From contig NZ_JAFBIY010000005.1 of the NCBI RefSeq assembly GCF_021531975.1, forward strand, positions 1 through 64,000: a DNA stretch of 64,000 nt, written 5' to 3'. Of the stretch, positions 43,106 to 50,187 are shown piece after piece. The translations under genes were made by a program, and so were the position numbers. The notes below the pieces were generated by a model. The model saw nothing but the letters and a program-made list of their open reading frames with translations. It ran no database searches and was not told the DNA's origin. Source of the DNA: Faecalicatena contorta (lineage in GTDB: Bacteria; Bacillota; Clostridia; Lachnospirales; Lachnospiraceae). Each line of letters opens with the position of its first letter. The stretch's first letter is position 1.

Positions 43106-44566
43106 TTAGATATTCACAATTTTACTTGCCACAGTATCTCGAAAAACACTGTCATGTTCTACCAGGAGCATGGTCGGGGCAAACTCCGTTATGAGTTGTT
43201 CAATCTGCATACGTGAGTACACATCAATAAAGTTGAGCGGTTCATCCCATACATACAAGTGTGCCTTTTCACAAAGGCTTTTCGCAATTAGGACTTTCTT
43301 CTTTTGCCCGCCAGAAAAGTCTTTAATATCCTTTTCAAACTGTACACGCTCAAAGTCCATTTTCCTAAGAAGTGCCTTGAACAGACTTTCATCAAGGTTG
43401 TTTTCTTCTGCAAACTCGGAAAGGGTTCCACATAAATACGATGTATCCTGTGGCACATAAGAAATTACAAGCCCAGAGCCAAGTGTTACTGTACCCGTAT
43501 AATCTATGGACTGCCCGACTACCAACTTTAATAGGCTACTTTTGCCACTGCCGTTCTTCCCGTCAAGCACAATGCGTTCTCCCTGTCTTATTTCAAACGA
43601 AACGGGTTCACAAACTGAAATGCCATCATAACAAACTACTACATTCGATAATGATGCAATCAAATCTGTATGGTAATTAAGCGGTTGTATCTTGAGTGCT
43701 TCTGCGGTTTCCACATTTTTCAGCAATGCTGATTTTTGTTCGATTGTCTGTTGTTGTCTCGCTTCTATAGATTTTGAACGCTTCATCATTTTGGCGGCTT
43801 TATGACCGACATAACCTTTATCTGCTGCCCCAATTTTGGAAGCTTCTACACGTTCAGACCATACTGCAGAGCGTTTTGCCGACTGCTGTAATCGTCTGAT
43901 GTCCTTTTGCAAACGTTCGTTCTGAGCCAGTTCAAATTCTTGCTGTCGCTCAAAATTTGACATCCATGATGAAAAGTTTCCTCTTTGCACTTCGATATTC
44001 GCTCGGTTAATCGATAGAATATGGTCAACACAATCGTCAAGAAAGCGACGATCGTGAGAAACTAAGATGAATCCCTTTTTCTTTTTCAGATATGTCGCCA
44101 CACTTTTTCTCGCTTTGGCATCCAAATGGTTGGTAGGTTCATCAATCAGTAGGAAATGCCCTTCATTAAGAAAAAGAGCGGCAAGCAAAACCTTTGTCTG
44201 CTCTCCGTTGGAAAGTGTTTCAAAAGGTCGCCAAAGCACATCGACATCAACATCAAGATAAGAAAGTTCTCGCATAAGTTCCCATTCTTCCGCAAGTGGG
44301 CAAACCTCCTGCAATATATCCTCTGTAATACGATTCTTATCTGAAACGGGATAAGGAAAATAATCAAACTGTACGGATGATAGGATTTTTCCGCTATACT
44401 CATATTTCCCAAGCAGAAGATTCAGAAAGGTTGTTTTACCTCGTCCGTTTCTGCCCACAAAACCAAGCTTCCAATCGGTATCAACCTGGAAACTGACATT
44501 TTCAAAAACATTATCATAACTTGTCGGATATGAAAACGTAAGGTTTTCAATTTTAATCATTGACAT
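43106..44566 (-). CDS. Lsa-type ABC-F ribosomal protection protein
   Basis: 486 residues, two ABC domains and no membrane segments. NBD1: GRNGRGKTT, LSNGEQTKV, LLIDEPTNHLD. NBD2: GKNGSGKSS, FSGGQKKKV, and Walker B LYVWDEPLNFID, where Asn replaces Thr of the usual EPTN. The interdomain linker (190-275) is long and charged. It resembles Lsa-family proteins (lincosamide, streptogramin A, pleuromutilin). The exact allele and drug range cannot be read here. AAAGGAGG precedes the ATG. Confidence 0.82.
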   Translation of the reverse strand: MSMIKIENLTFSYPTSYDNVFENVSFQVDTDWKLGFVGRNGRGKTTFLNLLLGKYEYSGKILSSVQFDYFPYPVSDKNRITEDILQEVCPLAEEWELMRELSYLDVDVDVLWRPFETLSNGEQTKVLLAALFLNEGHFLLIDEPTNHLDAKARKSVATYLKKKKGFILVSHDRRFLDDCVDHILSINRANIEVQRGNFSSWMSNFERQQEFELAQNERLQKDIRRLQQSAKRSAVWSERVEASKIGAADKGYVGHKAAKMMKRSKSIEARQQQTIEQKSALLKNVETAEALKIQPLNYHTDLIASLSNVVVCYDGISVCEPVSFEIRQGERIVLDGKNGSGKSSLLKLVVGQSIDYTGTVTLGSGLVISYVPQDTSYLCGTLSEFAEENNLDESLFKALLRKMDFERVQFEKDIKDFSGGQKKKVLIAKSLCEKAHLYVWDEPLNFIDVYSRMQIEQLITEFAPTMLLVEHDSVFRDTVASKIVNI

Positions 44567-44619
44567 AAATATTATCCTCCTTTGCGTGTCATACGATACA
44601 AAATCGGTTCGGTGAATGT

Positions 44620-44700
44620 TTACTCCGTATAGATTTCACCAAAAGGAACCGACACTATACGGAGTGAATCATGTGTAACTATCTGTTCTGCACTATTCAT
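44620..44700 (-). CDS. Leader peptide of the ABC-F gene
   Basis: 26 codons, ATG at 44700 with GGAGG 7 bases upstream. It begins MNSAEQIVTH and ends FGEIYTE. The last codons overlap one arm of the attenuator hairpin. Stalling of a ribosome on this peptide could open or close the hairpin before the ABC-F gene. Confidence 0.65.
   Translation of the reverse strand: MNSAEQIVTHDSLRIVSVPFGEIYTE
44622..44665 (-). promoter_or_regulatory. Attenuator hairpin before the ABC-F gene
   Basis: Perfect 11-base arms ACTCCGTATAG (44622-44632) and CTATACGGAGT (44655-44665) with a 22-base loop. It sits in the leader between the peptide start and the ABC-F start. Confidence 0.75.
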
Positions 44701-44738
44701 AAAGCACCTCCAAAACAAAATAAGAGCCACAAGAAAGT

Positions 44739-44819
44739 TTATCCTTGCAGCTCGTCATAGCATAAAATAACACCACTAAGCAAAAGTGGCAACAGCACTA
44801 TATTGAGTAAGATAGACAT
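44739..44819 (-). CDS. Possible hydrophobic 26-residue peptide in the ABC-F leader
   Basis: ATG at 44819, weak AAGAAAG ribosome site. The peptide starts MSILLNIVLLPLLLSG and is almost all Leu, Ile and Val until its last six residues. It could be a small membrane peptide or part of the attenuator. Another seven-codon-scale frame (MINFSCK) lies further upstream. Confidence 0.4.
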   Translation of the reverse strand: MSILLNIVLLPLLLSGVILCYDELQG

Positions 44820-44931
44820 ATAACTTTCTTGCAATAGACACAATAATGCCAAAGTATAGCACTACCGCATATTTTGATTTTATTTGCAAGAAAAGTTAAT
44901 CATCTTCCCACCTCTTTCTAAATTTCAAAAT

Positions 44932-44960
44932 ATTATACCATAAATCGCAGGCAAATACAA
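44932..44960 (-). promoter_or_regulatory. ABC-F promoter
   Basis: -35 TTGTAT (44955-44960), 17-base spacer, -10 TATAAT (44932-44937). It gives a leader of about 360 bases with no other gene than the peptides listed. Confidence 0.7.
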
Positions 44961-45056
44961 GTGGTTATAAAAATTTAACAAATCGCTTATAATACAATCA
45001 TATAACTTTACGCATTCCTTACTGACCGTAAAATTCCGATTTGTTTAATTCTTATT

Positions 45057-45581
45057 CTATTTCGCCAGAAAATTACTCTGTATCTCCATCGGCATATGAT
45101 AAGCCTGCCCGCGTTTCATCAGGCTGTAGAGCTTGAAGCTCATGAGTTCCGGGCTGGCATTCAGGCTGCTACAGAATCCAAAATAATTCAGGTCTTCGTT
45201 CTTGGACATTTCAGCCACATCGTCGTCTTCGAGAAGAAGATCTGCAGCAAACAGATTGGCTTCATATTCTGTAGAATCCATCATATTGTAAAGCACATCA
45301 TCCTTCATGGGAGCCATTTTCAGCTGTGACCGGTGCAGGATGATATGCCCCAGTTCGTGTGCAGCAACGATGCGCTGCTCTTCTTCAGAAAGGAAACTGC
45401 TGATCATGACATAGATCGTCTGGCAGCTCATGAAGCAGTAACCTTTTAATTTCTTATAATTCGATGTTTCTCCGACTACGACGTTCATGCAGTCGAGAAG
45501 TTCAAAAGGGTCTCTGGTCTTAAAGCGTTTGACCAGTTTTTCCACTTTTGCGTAGATATAACTATTTCCCAAATAAATCAC
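45057..45581 (-). CDS. ImmA/IrrE-type metallopeptidase
   Basis: 174 residues. The zinc protease motif HELGH is in AAHELGHIILHR (about residues 75-86), followed by an acidic region with YEANLFAADLL that supplies the third ligand. Such proteins cleave their partner XRE repressor, which is encoded just upstream. The GTG at 45581 is the likely start; a TTG at 45572 has slightly better spacing. It is probably an inducer of ICE excision, by analogy with ICEBs1. Confidence 0.88.
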   Translation of the reverse strand: MIYLGNSYIYAKVEKLVKRFKTRDPFELLDCMNVVVGETSNYKKLKGYCFMSCQTIYVMISSFLSEEEQRIVAAHELGHIILHRSQLKMAPMKDDVLYNMMDSTEYEANLFAADLLLEDDDVAEMSKNEDLNYFGFCSSLNASPELMSFKLYSLMKRGQAYHMPMEIQSNFLAK

Positions 45582-45664
45582 CTCAAAAGATCCGTTATCT
45601 CAAAGATGCGGAGAGTTCCCCACAAGTATAATGTACTCCAAATGCTGTACAATAAAAAGGACAC

Positions 45665-46075
45665 TTACTTTTCATTGAGATACTTTTTCGGTGTAAACTT
45701 CTTGGCACGTCTTTTGGAATCCAGATAAAGCATCTGGATCTCATCCATGAAAGCGGTTTTATCTTCATCAGATAATTCTCCACCGGCGAACATAGCGGCT
45801 GCCTGTTCCAGAATTTGCTGTGCCTGTCTGGCTCCTCTGGATCCATATTGTTCTGTGGCTTCTGTAATAAAGGATTCCTCTTCTGTCATGAGATAAGAAA
45901 CATCACATCCCAAAGTATCCGCAAGTTTCTGATAAAGTTCATGCTGTTTTGGATAACGTCCTTCTTTCTCCCATCCGCCCACTGTTCTTAAAGATACACC
46001 GACTGCCTGAGCCAGTTGGGTTTGGCTCATATCCTTTGTCTTTCTCAATGTTTTTACTTTCTCACCGAATGTCAT
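45665..46075 (-). CDS. XRE-family repressor (ImmR-like)
   Basis: 136 residues. Helix-turn-helix at 10-60 (MSQTQLAQAVGVSLRTVGGWEKEGRYP) and a C-terminal helical region with TEQYGSRGARQAQQIL and DKTAFMDEIQMLY. TGAGGT precedes the ATG. It faces the polymerase operon across a shared control region and is paired with the ImmA-type protease. Confidence 0.85.
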   Translation of the reverse strand: MTFGEKVKTLRKTKDMSQTQLAQAVGVSLRTVGGWEKEGRYPKQHELYQKLADTLGCDVSYLMTEEESFITEATEQYGSRGARQAQQILEQAAAMFAGGELSDEDKTAFMDEIQMLYLDSKRRAKKFTPKKYLNEK

Positions 46076-46167
46076 AACAATACCTCATTTCTAAGCTATT
46101 TCAGGTTTATTGACTTATCCCGGAGCAAAAGCAGGAAAGTAATTTCCTAAAATACGCAAGTTAACTC

Positions 46168-46196
46168 TTGACAATGCGAAATTGATTGCCTATAAT
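46168..46196 (+). promoter_or_regulatory. Polymerase-operon promoter with operator repeats
   Basis: -35 TTGACA (46168-46173), 17-base spacer, -10 TATAAT (46191-46196). CCTATAATGTGAAT (46189-46202) overlaps the -10. A near-identical CCTATAATGTCAAT (46247-46260) overlaps the opposite promoter. A palindrome GCAATTACTTGC is at 46215-46226. Confidence 0.75.
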
Positions 46197-46230
46197 GTGA
46201 ATCACAACAGATAAGCAATTACTTGCATAT

Positions 46231-46259
46231 AATATAAACAATATTTCCTATAATGTCAA
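46231..46259 (-). promoter_or_regulatory. Promoter of the XRE repressor
   Basis: Minus strand: -35 TTGACA (46254-46259), 17-base spacer, -10 TATATT (46231-46236). It is divergent from the polymerase promoter. The whole 46,076-46,391 gap is this control region. Confidence 0.7.
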
Positions 46260-46391
46260 TATTAATCTCTTATAAATTGCCTATTTTAGCGGGTTTTCAG
46301 TTGTATTATTGCATCTGGAATGTGAATAAATGACGTAGGAAGAAGCAATTAGAAGAGAAAATAGGAAATTACGTGCAAAAGAGGTGAAAAA

Positions 46392-47663
46392 ATGGGACGT
46401 CAGAAGTCTTTTATCTGTATCGATCTGAAATCCTTCTATGCGTCCGTCGAGTGTGTAGAAAGAGGCCTTGATCCATTTAAGACAAATCTGGTCGTTGCGG
46501 ATCCGACAAGATCACAGTCTACGATCTGCCTGGCTATTACTCCGGCTATGAAGAAGCTGGGGGTGAAGAACCGGTGCCGCATCCATGAGATTCCGGCAGG
46601 TATTGAATATATTACAGCCATGCCGAGAATGCAGTTGTACATTGATTATTCTGCCAGAATATACAGTATCTATCTCCGGTATGTTTCCAAAGAGGACATT
46701 CATGTATACAGTATTGATGAATGTTTTATGGATGTGACGAATTATCTGTCCCTTTATCATATGACAGGAAAGGAAATGGCGGTTGAGCTTATGGATGCGG
46801 TGATGAAAGAAACCGGTATTACTGCTACTGCAGGGATCGGTACGAACCTGTATCTGGCAAAGGTTGCCATGGATATTGTGGCAAAACATGTGGAGGATCA
46901 CATTGGTATTTTGAACGAGATATCCTACAGACAGCAGTTATGGGATCATCGTCCGCTCAGTGATTTCTGGAGGATTGGTTCCAGAACAGAAAAGAAACTT
47001 GCCGGTTATGGAATCCATACCATGGGAGATATTGCTTATACGTCTGTTACATCTGAGGAGTGGCTCTATAAGATGTTTGGAATCGATGCAGAACTGCTGA
47101 TTGATCATGCCTGGGGGCTGGAATCCTGTGATATTCATGATATCAAGAATTACCACACGGAGGAACACAGCCTGTCTAACGGGCAGGTCCTCATGCGGAA
47201 TTACTCTTTTGAGGAGGCAGCGGTGGTTGTCCGGGAAATGACAGACGTTCTTGTTCTGGATCTGGTGTCTAAAGGATTGATCACTGGCTCTGTCACACTT
47301 TGGATTGCTTATGATCATCGATATGAGCGGCCTTCATCCCATGGGACCGTGCGGCTGACATCTTTGACAAACAGTTCCAGCACTATCATGGATGAAGTGG
47401 ATAAACTGTATCAGAAAATTACAGACCGTCATACAGGGATCCGGAGGATCGAGATCTGCGCCAACCGGGTCATGCCGGAAGGATATCTGCAGTATGATCT
47501 GTTTACAGATCCGGCTACAGTCGAAAAGGAAAAGAACTTACAGCAGGCTATTCTGGATGTAAAAAAGAAATATGGAAAAAATGCGATTATGCGGGGAGCT
47601 AATCTGCTTGACTGCTCTACATACAGAGAACGAAATAATCAGATTGGCGGTCATCGTGCATAA
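46392..47663 (+). CDS. Y-family (UvrX/UmuC-type) DNA polymerase
   Basis: 423 residues. Catalytic acidic motifs CIDLKSFYASVECVERG near the N-terminus and YSIDECFMDVT around 105, with a helix-hairpin-helix region (RIGSRTEKKLAGYGI) and a little-finger domain. It performs error-prone or bypass synthesis. It is transcribed away from the XRE/ImmA switch, so it may respond to damage. It is followed after 15 bases by its YolD-like partner. AGAGGTG precedes the ATG. Confidence 0.92.
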   Translation: MGRQKSFICIDLKSFYASVECVERGLDPFKTNLVVADPTRSQSTICLAITPAMKKLGVKNRCRIHEIPAGIEYITAMPRMQLYIDYSARIYSIYLRYVSKEDIHVYSIDECFMDVTNYLSLYHMTGKEMAVELMDAVMKETGITATAGIGTNLYLAKVAMDIVAKHVEDHIGILNEISYRQQLWDHRPLSDFWRIGSRTEKKLAGYGIHTMGDIAYTSVTSEEWLYKMFGIDAELLIDHAWGLESCDIHDIKNYHTEEHSLSNGQVLMRNYSFEEAAVVVREMTDVLVLDLVSKGLITGSVTLWIAYDHRYERPSSHGTVRLTSLTNSSSTIMDEVDKLYQKITDRHTGIRRIEICANRVMPEGYLQYDLFTDPATVEKEKNLQQAILDVKKKYGKNAIMRGANLLDCSTYRERNNQIGGHRA

Positions 47664-47678
47664 GGAGGTGCATAGATC

Positions 47679-48095
47679 ATGATGGCAAGTGCGTATGCAA
47701 AATTAATTTATATGCCAAGACCGGTGTCCAACCGGCGAAAGATGGATGTGGGACACCGGGCAAAGCAGTTTGCACCGTTTGCTGCTCTTCGGGGATTTGA
47801 AGAGTCGGTCCGGAAAAAAGAGATCCTTTATGAATCCAGAAAGGATCTGTCTGAGGAAAAGAAGCAGGAACTGGACAGAAAGTTACAGTATCTTTCTACA
47901 GGTATGTGGATTCAGGCAACATATTTTGTCGAGAGTATGGAATTTCCGGGAAAAGGAAAGCTTTGTACCATTGAAGGAACTGTGGAATTCTTTGATCTGC
48001 AGATCCATCTCCGGATTGGAGATACAGAGATACCAATTTCAGATATTACAGATCTGTCTGGAAATGTGTTTGAAATATTAGAAGAACCCTGTTAA
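47679..48095 (+). CDS. YolD-like family protein
   Basis: 138 residues. MDVGHRAKQFAPFAALRGFEE and GTVEFFDLQIHLRIGDTEIPISDI match YolD-like proteins that lie next to UvrX-type polymerases. It is probably an accessory factor of the polymerase. AAGGAGGTG precedes the ATG at 47679. 48,096-48,328 has no clear gene. Confidence 0.82.
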   Translation: MMASAYAKLIYMPRPVSNRRKMDVGHRAKQFAPFAALRGFEESVRKKEILYESRKDLSEEKKQELDRKLQYLSTGMWIQATYFVESMEFPGKGKLCTIEGTVEFFDLQIHLRIGDTEIPISDITDLSGNVFEILEEPC

Positions 48096-48328
48096 TTATT
48101 TTTGTGGAAGTTTCCGCAAAACCGGCGGCGAGTGGGAGCTGACAGGAAGCGGAAATGAAAACAACAGATTGTCAAAGCCAGTCTGAATATGGAAATCGTG
48201 ATTGCCCGCGCAGCTTTGGCGCTTACGGAATGGACAACCATGATGCTCATAAGGCGGATTTTTATTTCCCTTGGATCCGTTGAGTAATAAATGAAAGATC
48301 ATATGTTATTGCTTAAAGGAGGAAGCCT

Positions 48329-48565
48329 ATGGGATCAGGTAATATTAAATGGCATGTACACTGCTCTGTCTGTGGAGCATTTCTGGAGAAAAGTGCACAG
48401 AGCGATTCAGAAGTGGATTGCAAAAAATGCAGGAGTACATTGGAAATTTTGGTCAAAGATGATATTGTCTCTGTCCGTCCTCTGGTCATCCGGGATGAAC
48501 AGTTGAAAGAAAGGATGTCCGTTTATTCCAGGAAGTTTATGAATCCTTCCGGAAAGAAATCATAA
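48329..48565 (+). CDS. Small zinc-ribbon protein (Com-like)
   Basis: 78 residues. Four cysteines in CSVCGAFLE and CKKCRSTLE form a Com-like zinc ribbon. The C-terminal part is charged. AAAGGAGGAAG precedes the ATG. It may bind nucleic acid and modify the expression or activity of neighbouring genes, but no target is known. Confidence 0.72.
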   Translation: MGSGNIKWHVHCSVCGAFLEKSAQSDSEVDCKKCRSTLEILVKDDIVSVRPLVIRDEQLKERMSVYSRKFMNPSGKKS

Positions 48566-48584
48566 AAGTGAATAAGAATGAGAT

Positions 48585-48699
48585 ATCCGGCAGGGCGGTG
48601 AATTTGGCTGGAACCATCAAGACTGCACCGGATATCAAGAGTTTGTCAAGGAGCTGAATCTGACTGGAATCATTAAGAGCCCGGCAAAACATTTGTAAC
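48585..48699 (+). pseudogene. Short coding remnant
   Basis: A frame with no start codon ends here: GWNHQDCTGYQEFVKELN followed by LTGIIKSPAKHL and a stop. It looks protein-like and may be the tail of a lost or frameshifted ICE gene. It is the only protein-like stretch in 48,566-49,074; the rest holds the direct repeat and a hairpin. Confidence 0.3.
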
Positions 48700-48772
48700 T
48701 GGTTTATGGAATCATTTTCGATTCTGTACGATCAAGTGCATTTGTTTTGCCGGTTTTTTTATTTTTTTCAAG

Positions 48773-48824
48773 ATCCATGTTGTATAAGAACCCTTGAGAC
48801 TTTGGATAGATAGAGGGATTTTTT
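48773..48824 (+). repeat. 52-base direct repeat, copy 1 (before the sigma-like gene)
   Basis: Begins ATCCATGTTGTATAAGA (17 identical bases), then an 11-base variable part, then TTTGGATAG and a purine-rich end. 42 of 52 bases agree with copy 2 at 49738-49789, without gaps. Possible promoter: TTGTAT, 17 bases, TGGATA. Confidence 0.8.
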
Positions 48825-48957
48825 ATTCTGAAAACACAGGAAAAATATGAAAAACAGAATATCTGCAAAAATGAAAGGCCTCAAAAAGTTGTTTATTATG
48901 CAATGAAAAGAGAATAAGGAGGTAGAACACATCAGAGAAAAAGGTAGCTGAGGAGTC

Positions 48958-48993
48958 GCGGACTCCCGTTTAAAAAAAACGGGTTGGTCCGGG
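48958..48993 (+). terminator. Hairpin in the leader of the sigma-like gene
   Basis: CCCGTTT and AAACGGG with an A-rich loop, flanked by GGACT/GGTCC that can extend the stem. Not followed by a T run, so more likely a leader structure than a terminator. Confidence 0.5.
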
Positions 48994-49074
48994 ACTGTTT
49001 CCGCTACCAATTTTTATATTCCAAACAAATGCAGACTGGATCACCCGTAGCCGCAAGGCAGAAAGGTGGTCCAT

Positions 49075-49731
49075 ATGATGACATTAAAAGACTTAAAGAA
49101 GAGAGTTCCGGTTGCAGACGAGAAAAAAGTGATTTTGAGAAAAAAGGAGCTTTTGAATACAGGTGCGGAAATTGTTGTAAAAGAAATTATCGAAGATGGT
49201 GTGGAAATCAGTGTTTATGATAACGGATATGTTTTGTATGAAGAGGGAAGACATAGAACTGTTTTTCGCTTACATGAATGTAAGGACTATGATTACAGCG
49301 CGGTAGATGGCAGAAAAGATGCTTTTGGAGCAGACTTTTTTGAAAACGAAAACTGGTACATCTTACCGCTGATGGTTGGTATGGATCGTGTAGAAGACAG
49401 CAGACGGAGAATTCTGTCAAATCATAAAGTGATTTCTATTGATATTGAGGAGAATGATTTCTTTAGTATCAAAGCCCGTTGTGTACCTGATATGACAGAA
49501 AAAGTGCTTTGGAATGAAATGATGAGAGAAATTTCAGATCTTTTGAATGAACGACAGAGATATGCAGTAATTGCATATTATTGTGAAGGTGCATCTCAGG
49601 CTGAGATTGCAAAGAATCTCGAAATCTCTCAGCAGGCAGCTAGTGGACTGATCCAGAGAGCACTTGTGATTATCCGTAACTATATGCAAGTTAATCCAAG
49701 TGATGTCAAAAGAAAAAGAAATAAAAAATAA
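49075..49731 (+). CDS. Sigma-70 region-4-like regulator
   Basis: About 218 residues. Start at 49075 or 49078 (AAAGGTGG upstream). The C-terminal 75 residues form sigma region 4 (LNERQRYAVIAYYCEGASQAEIAKNLEISQQAASGLI). The N-terminal 130 residues lack a recognisable region 2 and show a mixed beta pattern instead. It could be an atypical sigma factor or a regulator that borrows the region 4 fold. It is followed by the large surface protein gene. Confidence 0.75.
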   Translation: MMTLKDLKKRVPVADEKKVILRKKELLNTGAEIVVKEIIEDGVEISVYDNGYVLYEEGRHRTVFRLHECKDYDYSAVDGRKDAFGADFFENENWYILPLMVGMDRVEDSRRRILSNHKVISIDIEENDFFSIKARCVPDMTEKVLWNEMMREISDLLNERQRYAVIAYYCEGASQAEIAKNLEISQQAASGLIQRALVIIRNYMQVNPSDVKRKRNKK

Positions 49732-49737
49732 TTTTCA

Positions 49738-49789
49738 ATCCATGTTGTATAAGAGGCTCTGAATCTTTGGATAGGTATAAGGATTTATT
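49738..49789 (+). repeat. 52-base direct repeat, copy 2 (before the adhesin gene)
   Basis: Partner of the repeat at 48773-48824. It begins 7 bases after the sigma-like stop and 398 bases before the adhesin start. Confidence 0.8.
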
Positions 49790-49989
49790 TCCGACGTACC
49801 TTGAAAACTTCATAGCCTGCCCAGAATGATACCTGGCTTGAATATGCATCTTTCGCGTATCTGGCCAGAGCATACGTTTCGGAAATATGGAAACCGAAAC
49901 AGGAACGGGTCTGGGAATGAAAACAGGAAAATGCTCAAAATAGAATATTTATTTGTCTGAATCCAAATCGGAGGATGACAGTAGAAACC

Positions 49990-50030
49990 ATGTGGCGGTG
50001 TTTACAGAGATTCGTGAATACCGCCACATC
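49990..50030 (+). terminator. Hairpin in the adhesin leader
   Basis: TGTGGCGGTGTTTAC and its near complement GTGAATACCGCCACA with T after it. It lies in the 456-base gap before the adhesin, which otherwise holds only the direct repeat and no gene. Confidence 0.65.
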
Positions 50031-50187
50031 TTTGTGCTGTTATCTCAGAAATCACGAGATTTGCGTGAGTGCTGACTGTCCCAAATAGTACAAATCTGAA
50101 ACGAGAGGAGGATGTGAGGAAAATGAAGTGATATGAAATTTTACACTGAAACATTTCGTATACAGACAAATAAGAAAGGATGAGAAC

